Below, piece by piece: positions 52,030-60,476 of a stretch of 64,000 nt of DNA. This DNA comes from an uncultured Acidobacteriia bacterium (lineage in GTDB: Bacteria; Acidobacteriota; Terriglobia; Bryobacterales; Bryobacteraceae), in the NCBI GenBank assembly GCA_903907865.1, contig CAIVPR010000076.1, positions 1 to 64,000 of the forward strand. The letters run 5' to 3'. Position numbers and translations under genes: made by a program. Positions within the stretch are counted from its first letter, which is position 1, and each line of letters opens with the position of its first letter. A model generated the notes under the pieces. The model was not told where the DNA came from, did not search any database, and worked only from the letters and a program-made list of their open reading frames with translations.

Positions 52030-52445
52030 AGGTTTTCCTGTACTACGTCGGCAAGGCGAAGGACGCCAACGCGAACGCGATGGCGTCGGACTACGTCCGT
52101 CGGGCTGACCGGTACTCGAAAACCACCATGGCGGAGATCCGGCCCGGCCGCGACGACTTCTTTGCCAAGCATCCCAGCGCCAAAAAGATCCTCTTGGACC
52201 CTGCCGGGAAGTCCCTCGACTCCAATGGTTTGGCGGACTTGGTGGGCCGCGCCGAGATGGCCGGGCACGACCTAGTCTTCGTCGTCGGCGGCCATGACGG
52301 CTTGGAGCCGGAGTGGAAACCAAGGGCCGACCTCCTGCTTTCGCTCTCCGCCATGACCCTGCCCCACGAACTGGCGCGCGCGGTCCTTGCCGAACAGATC
52401 TACCGTGCGTTTACAATATTGCGTGGGCACCCATATCCGCGCTGA
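52026..52445 (+). CDS. rlmH: 23S rRNA pseudouridine(1915) N3-methyltransferase
   Basis: 139 residues from the GTG at 52026 (GTGA overlap with rsfS). SPOUT-fold landmarks are VFLYYVGKAKD, FVVGGHDGLEP (the SAM-binding knot) and LSLSAMTLPHELARAVLAEQIYRAF (in part), closing with HPYPR, where the 'HPYH'-type end has Arg for the last His. It methylates pseudouridine 1915 in the decoding centre. The end of the gene holds the accD promoter. Confidence 0.93.
   Translation: MKVFLYYVGKAKDANANAMASDYVRRADRYSKTTMAEIRPGRDDFFAKHPSAKKILLDPAGKSLDSNGLADLVGRAEMAGHDLVFVVGGHDGLEPEWKPRADLLLSLSAMTLPHELARAVLAEQIYRAFTILRGHPYPR
52412..52417 (+). promoter_or_regulatory. -10 box likely for accD-folC
   Basis: TACAAT inside the last codons of rlmH, about 48 bases before the accD ATG. 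Here a normal short leader would be made. A strict -35 box is not seen. Confidence 0.4.
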
Positions 52446-52465
52446 CACCGCTTGACGACACAAGA

Positions 52466-53338
52466 ATGGCTTGGTTCAAACGAGATACCGAATCCGACAG
52501 GAAGCCCGAACCGGAAGCTTCCGAGCGCACCGTCCGTACTGAAGGGCTGTGGCTGAAATGCGACGGCTGCCGGGAAATCATCTGGAAGCGCGATCTGGCC
52601 CAGACGATGAACATGTGCGGCAAGTGCGGCTTCCACTTCCGGGTCGACGCGCGCACGCGGCTAACCTACCTATTCGACGGCGGCGTCTTCGAGGAGCATG
52701 ACGCCCACCTCGAATCTTCCGATCCCCTCAAATTCACCGACCAGAAGGCCTACAAGGACCGCCTGAAGGCTACCCAGGCTTCTGTGGGCATGAAGGATGC
52801 GCTGGTCTCCGGCTCCGGCACCTTGGCCGGTCGGCACGTCAACATCTGCGCCATGGAACCGAAGTTCATCGGCGGCAGCATGGGGTCGGTCGTCGGCGAG
52901 AAGATCACGCGCGCCATCGAGCGCTCGATCAAGGAAAAGGCCCCGGTCATAGTCGTTTCCGCCTCGGGCGGGGCGCGCATGCAGGAAGGCGCGATCAGCC
53001 TGATGCAGATGGCCAAGATTTCGGCGGCCCTGATGCGTCTGGACGAAGCTGGCCTGCCCTACATCAGCGTCTTGACGGATCCAACCACCGGCGGCGTCAC
53101 CGCGAGTTTCGCCATGCTGGGCGACGTCAACATCGCCGAGCCCGGTGCCCTGATCGGTTTCGCCGGACCGCGAGTCATCGAACAGACCATCCGCCAGAAG
53201 CTGCCGGAAGGCTTCCAGCGCAGCGAGTTCCTGCTCAAGCACGGCATGCTGGACGCCGTGGTGCCGCGCAATGAGATGAAAGTCTGGATCGCGACGTCGC
53301 TCGAGTTCTTCCAAGGCTCAGTCGAACAGGCGGCCTGA
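52466..53338 (+). CDS. accD: Acetyl-CoA carboxylase carboxyltransferase beta subunit
   Basis: 290 residues from the ATG at 52466. The N-terminal zinc finger is KCDGCREI...CGKCGFHF, then the crotonase-like core with VSASGGARMQEG, LTDPTTGGVTASFAMLGD and GPRVIEQTIRQKLPEGFQ (in part). It transfers carboxyl from carboxybiotin to acetyl-CoA, the first step in fatty acid synthesis. The alpha subunit (accA) is not in the window. folC follows two bases later, the common accD-folC pair. Confidence 0.95.
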   Translation: MAWFKRDTESDRKPEPEASERTVRTEGLWLKCDGCREIIWKRDLAQTMNMCGKCGFHFRVDARTRLTYLFDGGVFEEHDAHLESSDPLKFTDQKAYKDRLKATQASVGMKDALVSGSGTLAGRHVNICAMEPKFIGGSMGSVVGEKITRAIERSIKEKAPVIVVSASGGARMQEGAISLMQMAKISAALMRLDEAGLPYISVLTDPTTGGVTASFAMLGDVNIAEPGALIGFAGPRVIEQTIRQKLPEGFQRSEFLLKHGMLDAVVPRNEMKVWIATSLEFFQGSVEQAA

Positions 53339-53340
53339 AC

Positions 53341-54654
53341 TTGAGCGACAGGACCTTCGCCGACTCCCTGTCCTTCCTTTACTCGCTCGGGCATGAGTTG
53401 AAGTCCGTGAAGTGGGACTTGGCTCGCATGCGCGTCCTGCTTGCCGAAATCGGGAGCCCCCATCTCGCGGGGCGTTTCATCCACGTGGCCGGGACCAACG
53501 GCAAGGGCTCCACGTGCGCGATGCTGGATTCCTCGTTGCGCGCTGCCGGGTTCCGCACGGGTCTTTACACCTCGCCGCATCTGGCGGACCCCCGCGAACG
53601 CATCCGCATCCACGGCGAGGATATTTCCGAGGCCGGGTGGGTAGCAGCGTTCACCACCGTCCATGCCGCGGCGGAGAGGCTGTTGGCGCGGGAGGCCGTG
53701 GACGCACATCCCAGCTTCTTCGAAACCGTGACGGCCATGGCGTTTCTGGCATTTGCGGACGCCGATCTCGACTATGTCGTGCTGGAGACGGGGCTCGGGG
53801 GACGCCTCGACGCCACCAATGTGGTGGACCCCGAAATCACCGTCATCACCCCAATCGATTTCGACCACGAGGCCTTCCTAGGCTCCAGCTTGACCTTGAT
53901 CGCGGGCGAAAAGGCGGGCATCATCAAGCCGGGTCGGTCCGCCGTGTTTGCCGAACAGCGCGCCGAGGCGTTCGACGTCCTGTCACGGCGTGCGGCCGAG
54001 GTCGGAGCGCGTGTCCTTCGCTCCGACGAATGGTCGGTCGGACATCTGGAAACCGGCAGGTATGGCAGTGGATTCACGTTGTCGGGGCAGGGCACCGAGA
54101 TTCCCTTGCGTTGCCCCTTGGCGGGCGTCCATCAGGTGGAGAATGCCAGAACCGCCGTGGCAGCCCTGCACGCGCTCGGGGTGGCCGTGGAGGCTATCCA
54201 GCGGGGTATCGCCGCCACGACCTGGCCCGGCCGGTTGGAGCGATTCGCCGGCACCCCGGACATCATCCTCGACGGTGCGCACAACCCTGCTGGCGCCCGG
54301 GCATTGGCCGCCTATATCAAGAAGTTTTTCGCCGACGAGCCCGTCCGGATCATCTTCGGCGCGATGCGGGACAAGGCGGTGGAGGAAGTGGCGGAGACGC
54401 TGTTCCCCTTGGCCGCCGAACTGATCCTGACCGCGCCCTTGCAACCCCGGGCGATTGCGCCGGAATCGCTGTCCGGTTTCGCGGAAGGCAAGTATCGGAC
54501 CGCGCCGGACATCGGCACCGCGCTCGCGATGGTAGCGGATCCTCCCATGGCGACTTTTGTCACCGGCTCCCTGTATTTGGTTGGGGAGGCTCGCGCCATC
54601 CTGAGCACGAGATCGACCAATCCCGTGGCCGCTTTCACCCCTCGTTTACAATAG
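53341..54654 (+). CDS. folC: Folylpolyglutamate synthase / dihydrofolate synthase
   Basis: 437 residues from TTG (53341). Mur-ligase fold landmarks are VAGTNGKGSTCAML (ATP loop), SPHLADPRERIRI, ETGLGGRLDATNVV and the C-terminal LDGAHNPAGARAL. It adds glutamate to dihydropteroate and to folates. The start two bases after accD and lack of a nearer ATG support TTG with translational coupling. Confidence 0.94.
   Translation: MSDRTFADSLSFLYSLGHELKSVKWDLARMRVLLAEIGSPHLAGRFIHVAGTNGKGSTCAMLDSSLRAAGFRTGLYTSPHLADPRERIRIHGEDISEAGWVAAFTTVHAAAERLLAREAVDAHPSFFETVTAMAFLAFADADLDYVVLETGLGGRLDATNVVDPEITVITPIDFDHEAFLGSSLTLIAGEKAGIIKPGRSAVFAEQRAEAFDVLSRRAAEVGARVLRSDEWSVGHLETGRYGSGFTLSGQGTEIPLRCPLAGVHQVENARTAVAALHALGVAVEAIQRGIAATTWPGRLERFAGTPDIILDGAHNPAGARALAAYIKKFFADEPVRIIFGAMRDKAVEEVAETLFPLAAELILTAPLQPRAIAPESLSGFAEGKYRTAPDIGTALAMVADPPMATFVTGSLYLVGEARAILSTRSTNPVAAFTPRLQ
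54647..54652 (+). promoter_or_regulatory. -10 box of ilvE (leaderless arrangement)
   Basis: TACAAT overlapping the last codons of folC, followed by AGTGGG and the ATG at 54659. The six-base gap implies that ilvE can be transcribed with its start codon at the 5' end. Confidence 0.55.
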
Positions 54655-54658
54655 TGGG

Positions 54659-55594
54659 ATGTTGAAGGCCACCGAGAAGATCTGGCGCAATGGAGAGTTT
54701 ATCGCGTGGGACGATGCCAAAATTCACGTCCTGTCGCATGTCGTCAGCTATGGCAGCTCGGTTTTCGAAGGCATCCGTTGCTACGAAACCGCTAGCGGCC
54801 CCGCAATCTTCCGGCTTCCCGAGCATGTCCGCCGTCTGGTGGACTCGGCGAAGATTTACCGGATGGATACGTTCCAATTCACTCAAGCCGAGCTTGAGAC
54901 TGCGATCCTGGAGCTTGTCGCCGTCAACAACCTTCGTTCCTGCTACATCCGTCCCATCGCCCTGCGAGGCTACGGCGCCATGGGCGTGAACGGGATGAAG
55001 AACCCGGTCGACGTGTACTTGGCCTGCTGGGAATGGGGCAAGTACCTGGGCGAGGAGGCGATGGCGGAGGGCGTGGACGTTTGCGTCTCCAGCTGGTCGC
55101 GCATCGCGCCGAACACGCTGCCGGCACTCTCGAAGGCGGGCGCGAACTACATGAATTCGCAGCTCATCAACATGGAGGCCGTCGCCAACGGTTATGCCGA
55201 GGGCATCGCGCTCGACAAGTCGGGCTATGTGAGCGAAGGCGCGGGCGAGAACATCTTCGTGGTGCGCGATGGCAAGATCGTGACGCCGCCGCTTGGCACG
55301 TCGGTGCTTCCGGGCATCACGCGCGACGCCGTACTCACGCTGGCCAAGGATTTGGGTATCGAGATCGTCGAGCAGACCATCCCGCGCGAACTTCTGTACA
55401 TCGCCGACGAGGTGTTCTTCTCCGGCACGGCGGCGGAAATCTCGCCGATCCGCTCGATCGACCGCATCACCATCGGCAGGGGCCGCCGGGGACCGATCAC
55501 GGAAGTGCTCCAGAAGGAGTTCTTCGGGATTGTCAACGGGACCATTGCGGACCGGCATGGGTGGTTGTCGATGGTTCCAGTTCACGCTGCGTAG
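54659..55594 (+). CDS. ilvE: Branched-chain amino acid aminotransferase
   Basis: 311 residues of fold-type IV PLP transaminases. Landmarks are IWRNGEFIAWDDAKIHVLSHVV (in part), YGSSVFEGIRCYET, the PLP lysine in SKAGANYMNSQL, EGAGENIFVV and FFSGTAAEISPI. It makes leucine, isoleucine and valine from their keto acids. It has its own -10 box in the end of folC. Length and motif set are complete. Confidence 0.95.
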   Translation: MLKATEKIWRNGEFIAWDDAKIHVLSHVVSYGSSVFEGIRCYETASGPAIFRLPEHVRRLVDSAKIYRMDTFQFTQAELETAILELVAVNNLRSCYIRPIALRGYGAMGVNGMKNPVDVYLACWEWGKYLGEEAMAEGVDVCVSSWSRIAPNTLPALSKAGANYMNSQLINMEAVANGYAEGIALDKSGYVSEGAGENIFVVRDGKIVTPPLGTSVLPGITRDAVLTLAKDLGIEIVEQTIPRELLYIADEVFFSGTAAEISPIRSIDRITIGRGRRGPITEVLQKEFFGIVNGTIADRHGWLSMVPVHAA

Positions 55595-56016
55595 CGCTTC
55601 GAGCGTTACGAATGGTAGTCGATTTCCATCCCGAGTCCGAAGATGTATGGTCGGACTCCTGGACGGAGACTGACAAGGCGGAATTGGCCGCTCGTTTGGT
55701 TTAGAGCTTCCAGCAGTCCGAACGCGGGGGAAGTTCTTGGTGCCGCCGAGGCCATACGGGAACTGGCACTGCAAAAAGCGCTCTGGCGAAATGCCCGCCT
55801 TGGTCGGTCGGTGTGGTCGGGCGATGTCTCGCTATAGTCTGACTACGCCCGCCCACACCGACCTCATCGCGATTTGGTCGTTGGACCGGCCCGAAGTTGA
55901 TCGCTCGCTTCGAGGTGTTTCCGCCAGGCTGATCGCTGAACTTTCTTGGCACGGTTTTTGGGAACCTCATCCGTTACTGCGAGGGATGGGTAGGCTCTCC
56001 TAAGTACGCAAGGTGC
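55595..56016. other. Gene-remnant region between ilvE and the TIGR03435 gene
   Basis: About 420 bases without an intact gene. The right half holds a ParE-like remnant (55824-56003). Just after ilvE a short plus-strand frame reads VWSDSWTETDKAELAARL, which has the look of the acidic C terminus of an antitoxin, so the pair may once have been a toxin-antitoxin module. No terminator with a T-run is seen after ilvE. Confidence 0.4.
55824..56003 (+). pseudogene. ParE/RelE-type toxin remnant
   Basis: The frame from ATG 55824 reads MSRYSLTTPAHTDLIAIWSL, matching the first helix of ParE toxins ('A..DL..IW.YIA'), then DRPEVDRSLRGVSARLIAEL and HGFWEPHPLLRGMGR, which vaguely follow the family but lack residues between helix one and two and the C-terminal beta sheet. 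It stops after 59 residues where about 95 are usual. It is a worn, probably inactive toxin gene. Confidence 0.5.
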
Positions 56017-56907
56017 TTAGTTCGCCGAGGGCCGCTCGATACGGTCGATCACAAGGTTCTCGATCTGCTCCTTGCGAGGCTCCAGTTTCAACCCAAGCTG
56101 TTCCTGCAGAGCCGAAAAGACAGAAGGTCCGGGATCCGTAGGCCCATCCGCAGCCGGCAGGCCCGGTTGTCCCATGTCGAGGTGCATTACGTAGAGGCCG
56201 GTCAGCCCCGTCTTGTCCACGACCGGTCTGCCTGCGGGCCCCGACAGCAGCAGCGCCAATGTGCCCGTAGTTGCCCCGTAGATGTCAATGTGCCCATTCG
56301 TTTGCCCTCGAACGAAGATTCCGCTCCCGCCTGGAATCCCCACCGCCTCCGGATGCGCCGCCCGAATGGACGCCACCTCATCCGGTTGGGGTTCTTTCAG
56401 CTTTGGCCCGTTCTTCGCCACTACCAGTGCATAGACGGGCTTGTCCTTCATCTCGCGATGGACCAGTAGCTTGCATCGCTCCGCCAGCAGCGTCTGCATC
56501 ATCGCGTGCAGCATCTCATTCCGCTGCTTTGGATCCCGCCAGGCCTCCGCATCGGAATCCGGTATCCGCGCGTCGACGTTATAGCGTTCCTGCGTCAGCC
56601 AATTCGGCAGGCCCACAATGCGGTTTTCCACCAGATAGCCCAACGCTTCACCTGTGGTGGGAACATACGCCGCACCCACCGCCACGGTCAGGGGACAGTT
56701 GGTCATATGAAAGCCGTTCGGCGTAGCTTGCACTTGGTCCGGACTGCACGTCCCGGCATTGTTCACATTTTGGCGAATGGACGCCACGGCGAAGGCCATT
56801 GGTTTACTGGCCGTTTGTCCACACACAACCACCGGCGCGAGTGCCATGGCAGCGGCAGCCACCCGTCCCGCGGCGACCGATAGTCCCCTTCTTAGAGAAC
56901 AATGCAT
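56017..56907 (-). CDS. TIGR03435-family exported protein
   Basis: 296 residues from the ATG at 56905-56907. A signal peptide (AAAAMALAPVVVCGQ) is followed by the order typical of TIGR03435 proteins: FAVASIRQN, then GFHMTNCPL, AERCKLLVHREMKDKPVYALVVAKNGPKL (in pieces), LLLSGPAGRPVVDKTGLTGLY and the ending LVIDRIERPSAN. This family is greatly expanded in Solibacter-like Acidobacteriota; its function is unknown. Here it is a main clue to the organism. A second, broken copy of the C-terminal half lies at 60081-60423. Confidence 0.92.
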   Translation of the reverse strand: MHCSLRRGLSVAAGRVAAAAMALAPVVVCGQTASKPMAFAVASIRQNVNNAGTCSPDQVQATPNGFHMTNCPLTVAVGAAYVPTTGEALGYLVENRIVGLPNWLTQERYNVDARIPDSDAEAWRDPKQRNEMLHAMMQTLLAERCKLLVHREMKDKPVYALVVAKNGPKLKEPQPDEVASIRAAHPEAVGIPGGSGIFVRGQTNGHIDIYGATTGTLALLLSGPAGRPVVDKTGLTGLYVMHLDMGQPGLPAADGPTDPGPSVFSALQEQLGLKLEPRKEQIENLVIDRIERPSAN

Positions 56908-57004
56908 GTCCCCTGATACGCGGATTGACTCGCAAAGGTTCAAAAATAGCAGCGCAGGGCGACTGGCGCGAACGTTGACGGCCGAGGCGCGAATGTTCTG
57001 TCTA

Positions 57005-57048
57005 CACGAAAAAGGGCGGGCCGGATCCGAAGATCCAACCCGCCCTTT
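57005..57048 (-). terminator. Rho-independent terminator after gap (also usable from the other side)
   Basis: Stem AAAGGGCGGG (57011-57020) / CCCGCCCTTT (57039-57048) with an inner GGATC/GATCC pair. On the minus strand, the direction of gap, it is followed by TTTTTCG. It lies 22 bases after the gap stop. Confidence 0.88.
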
Positions 57049-57070
57049 CCCTGATACTTCCGAAAACCGC

Positions 57071-58465
<1,395 letters not shown>

Positions 58466-59029
58466 CTATTTCCCGGATCGTGAAGTGGTACCACCGCTCC
58501 CCTTTTCCACCGTCTCCTTGAGCGACGCGAACTGTTCCCGAAGCACTCCGTCGACCGGACCGGCCAGGCCGCCAAAGCCCGACGCCGCGTAGCCCGCGAC
58601 CGCGTACGTCATTGTCAACTTGGTCGCGATCCCCTCGGCCGCCAAATCGATGCTCATGCTGCCGACCGCAGCCATCGATTGCAACGGGCCCAGCGTGCCG
58701 TGCATGACCAACTTCTTGCCGGGTACGAAGTTCACGACTTCCATGTGGCGCACTCCGCCGCCTTTTGGCAACTTTTCGCAGAAACAGCCCCCGGCGCGCT
58801 CTTCGATGCTCAGGTTCTTGGCGTCGCCGGAAAAGGTATGGCTGGAACTCCACCATTCCCCGATTCGGATCAATTGGGCGTAGACGTCCATCGGCGCGGC
58901 ACTGATAGCGACCGTCTGCCGCAGTGTGAAACCGCTCTGGGCGGAGTCGACGACCTCCGCTGCTACGGGTGTCGACAGGGCACCGGCAAGGATCGGGATC
59001 AGCAGGCTGCGGATTTGCATACCCACCAT
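58466..59029 (-). CDS. Secreted SRPBCC (START/Bet v1-like) family protein
   Basis: 187 residues from the ATG at 59027-59029 (another ATG at 59020 is also possible). A signal peptide (LLIPILAGALSTPVAA) is followed by an SRPBCC fold: FTLRQTVAISAAPMDVYAQL, WWSSSHTFSGDAKNLSIE (in pieces) and the C-terminal helix LREQFASLKETVEKG. Such folds bind hydrophobic ligands; the ligand is unknown. It diverges from the ThuA gene with 29 bases between the starts. Confidence 0.82.
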   Translation of the reverse strand: MVGMQIRSLLIPILAGALSTPVAAEVVDSAQSGFTLRQTVAISAAPMDVYAQLIRIGEWWSSSHTFSGDAKNLSIEERAGGCFCEKLPKGGGVRHMEVVNFVPGKKLVMHGTLGPLQSMAAVGSMSIDLAAEGIATKLTMTYAVAGYAASGFGGLAGPVDGVLREQFASLKETVEKGSGGTTSRSGK

Positions 59030-59045
59030 GATAAATTCTGTCCCA

Positions 59046-59051
59046 TAGGAT
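59046..59051 (+). promoter_or_regulatory. -10-like box of the ThuA gene (leaderless arrangement)
   Basis: TAGGAT followed by seven bases and the ATG at 59059. The spacing equals that of several TACAAT-type boxes in this window, although the box itself is weaker. Confidence 0.35.
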
Positions 59052-59058
59052 CTCAACA

Positions 59059-59913
59059 ATGAAACGCCACCATATCCCCGTGCTGGCCCTCGCAGCCGCC
59101 AGCTTGGCCTTGTTTGTCCACCGTCCGTCCAACACGGCCAAGGCCGCGATTCCGGTCAACAAGAAGCGCATCCTGGTCATCGGTCAGACGAAAGGATTCC
59201 AGCATGATTCCGTGCCCGACGCCATGGGTTCCGTCTGGAAGATGGGCCACGACACCGGCCTCTGGGACACCTACCTGCGCACGGACACCGAACTGATCAG
59301 CAAGGGCAAGGTCGGCGCGAATGGCAAGAACCTCGACGAGTTCAACGCCATTGTCTTCGCCAGCACCACGGGCGAACTGGAACTGACCGACCAGCAAAAG
59401 AAGGACCTCATCACCTTCGTCCATGACGAGGGCAAAGGCTTTGTCGGCATCCACGCGGCGCTCGACACCAACTACAAGTGGCCCGAATACGGCGAGATGA
59501 TCGGCGCCTGGTTCGACAACCACCCCTGGGGCACGTTCTGGGCCCCGATGATCAACGAGGACCAGCATTCGCCCATCACCGGCCACCTTCCGGCGGCGTT
59601 CACGAAGCGCGACGAGATCTACCAGCCCTCGAAGGAATTCGCCCGCGACAAGGTGCACGTGCTGCTCCGCCTCGACGAGCGCAAGCTCGACTACTCCAAG
59701 CCCGCCGTCAAACGCCAGGACCACGATTTCGCCGTGGCGTGGACCAAGACCTACGGCAAGGGCCGCGTCTTCTATTCGACCCTCGGCCACACCAACGAGG
59801 CATGGAACGACCCCGACGTCTACAAGATGTATTTCGAGGCGATCAAGTGGACGCTGGGGTTGACCGAATCTTCCACCACGTCGCACCCCCGTACCGCTCC
59901 ACCGTCGGAATAA
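59059..59913 (+). CDS. Secreted ThuA-domain protein
   Basis: 284 residues. A signal peptide (IPVLALAAASLALFVH) precedes a ThuA (glutamine amidotransferase-like) domain: RILVIGQTKGFQHDSVPDA, FVHDEGKGFVGIHAALDT, HPWGTFWAP and FYSTLGHTNEAWND. ThuA-like proteins take part in sugar (trehalose and related) use, often through unknown reactions; many in this phylum are exported. No sugar transport genes are adjacent, so the substrate is open. Confidence 0.88.
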   Translation: MKRHHIPVLALAAASLALFVHRPSNTAKAAIPVNKKRILVIGQTKGFQHDSVPDAMGSVWKMGHDTGLWDTYLRTDTELISKGKVGANGKNLDEFNAIVFASTTGELELTDQQKKDLITFVHDEGKGFVGIHAALDTNYKWPEYGEMIGAWFDNHPWGTFWAPMINEDQHSPITGHLPAAFTKRDEIYQPSKEFARDKVHVLLRLDERKLDYSKPAVKRQDHDFAVAWTKTYGKGRVFYSTLGHTNEAWNDPDVYKMYFEAIKWTLGLTESSTTSHPRTAPPSE

Positions 59914-59972
59914 TCCTTCGGACACACGCACTGCCACCGTTGGGTGAACTACTCCGATCCCTTGAACAATCG

Positions 59973-60032
59973 CTCCCTGGCGGTCGCGGCTCGGTAGAGT
60001 CCACTGGCTACCGAGCCGCGACCGCAAGGGAG
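59973..60032. repeat. Long inverted repeat (24-base-pair arms)
   Basis: The arms CTCCCT (59973-59978) + GCGGTCGCGGCTCGGTAG (59980-59997) pair with CTACCGAGCCGCGACCGC (60008-60025) + AGGGAG (60027-60032), leaving a ten-base loop and a one-base mismatch on each side. There is no T-run, so it is not a standard terminator. Its form resembles dispersed REP-like palindromes in Solibacter-type genomes. It sits between the ThuA gene and a TIGR03435 fragment. Confidence 0.88.
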
Positions 60033-60080
60033 TGTTTGCCGAAATTGGCATTTCGGGGATAATGCTGACCGAGTCGGACC

Positions 60081-60423
60081 ATGATTCGTCGCACAATTTG
60101 CGCACTTGCCCTCGCCGGTTGTCAAATCGGGGTCTCCCAACCGGGACCCCGGCCTGACCATGTCCGACCTTTGCCGCCTGTTGTCGGACCACCTCGAACG
60201 CAAGGCCGTCGACCGTACCGGCATTCCAGGCACATTCGATCTCCACCTGGACCTCTCGGCGGCCGATCTTGGACACCGCAATCCCGGCGAGCCAGAGGAT
60301 CCAGGCCGCGCCGAATCCGCCATCCGCGCGGCATTGGGCAAGTTCGGATTGCGCTTGGTAGCCGCGAAGGGCACAGACGAATCGTTGGTAGTGCTTGTTG
60401 CCGTACGACCGTCTGAAAACTGA
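60081..60423 (+). pseudogene. TIGR03435-family gene remnant
   Basis: An ATG at 60081 opens a signal-peptide-like frame (MIRRTICALALAGCQ). After a frame change near 60125-60150 the sequence reads NRDPGLTMSDLCRLLSDHL, KAVDRTGIPGTFDLHLDL and ends with AVRPSEN. This corresponds to the C-terminal third of TIGR03435 proteins ('TM..L...L....VVD+TGL.G.+D..L' and final 'RPSEN'). About 150 residues in the middle are missing and the frames disagree, so it is a deletion derivative. Confidence 0.72.
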
Positions 60424-60461
60424 CCAAATACTGCCCCGGTCCAGTTTGGCTCCCATCCCGC

Positions 60462-60467
60462 TATACT
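60462..60467 (+). promoter_or_regulatory. -10 box of argS (leaderless arrangement)
   Basis: TATACT with nine bases to the GTG at 60477. No ribosome binding site fits. Confidence 0.5.
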
Positions 60468-60476
60468 CAAATTTCC

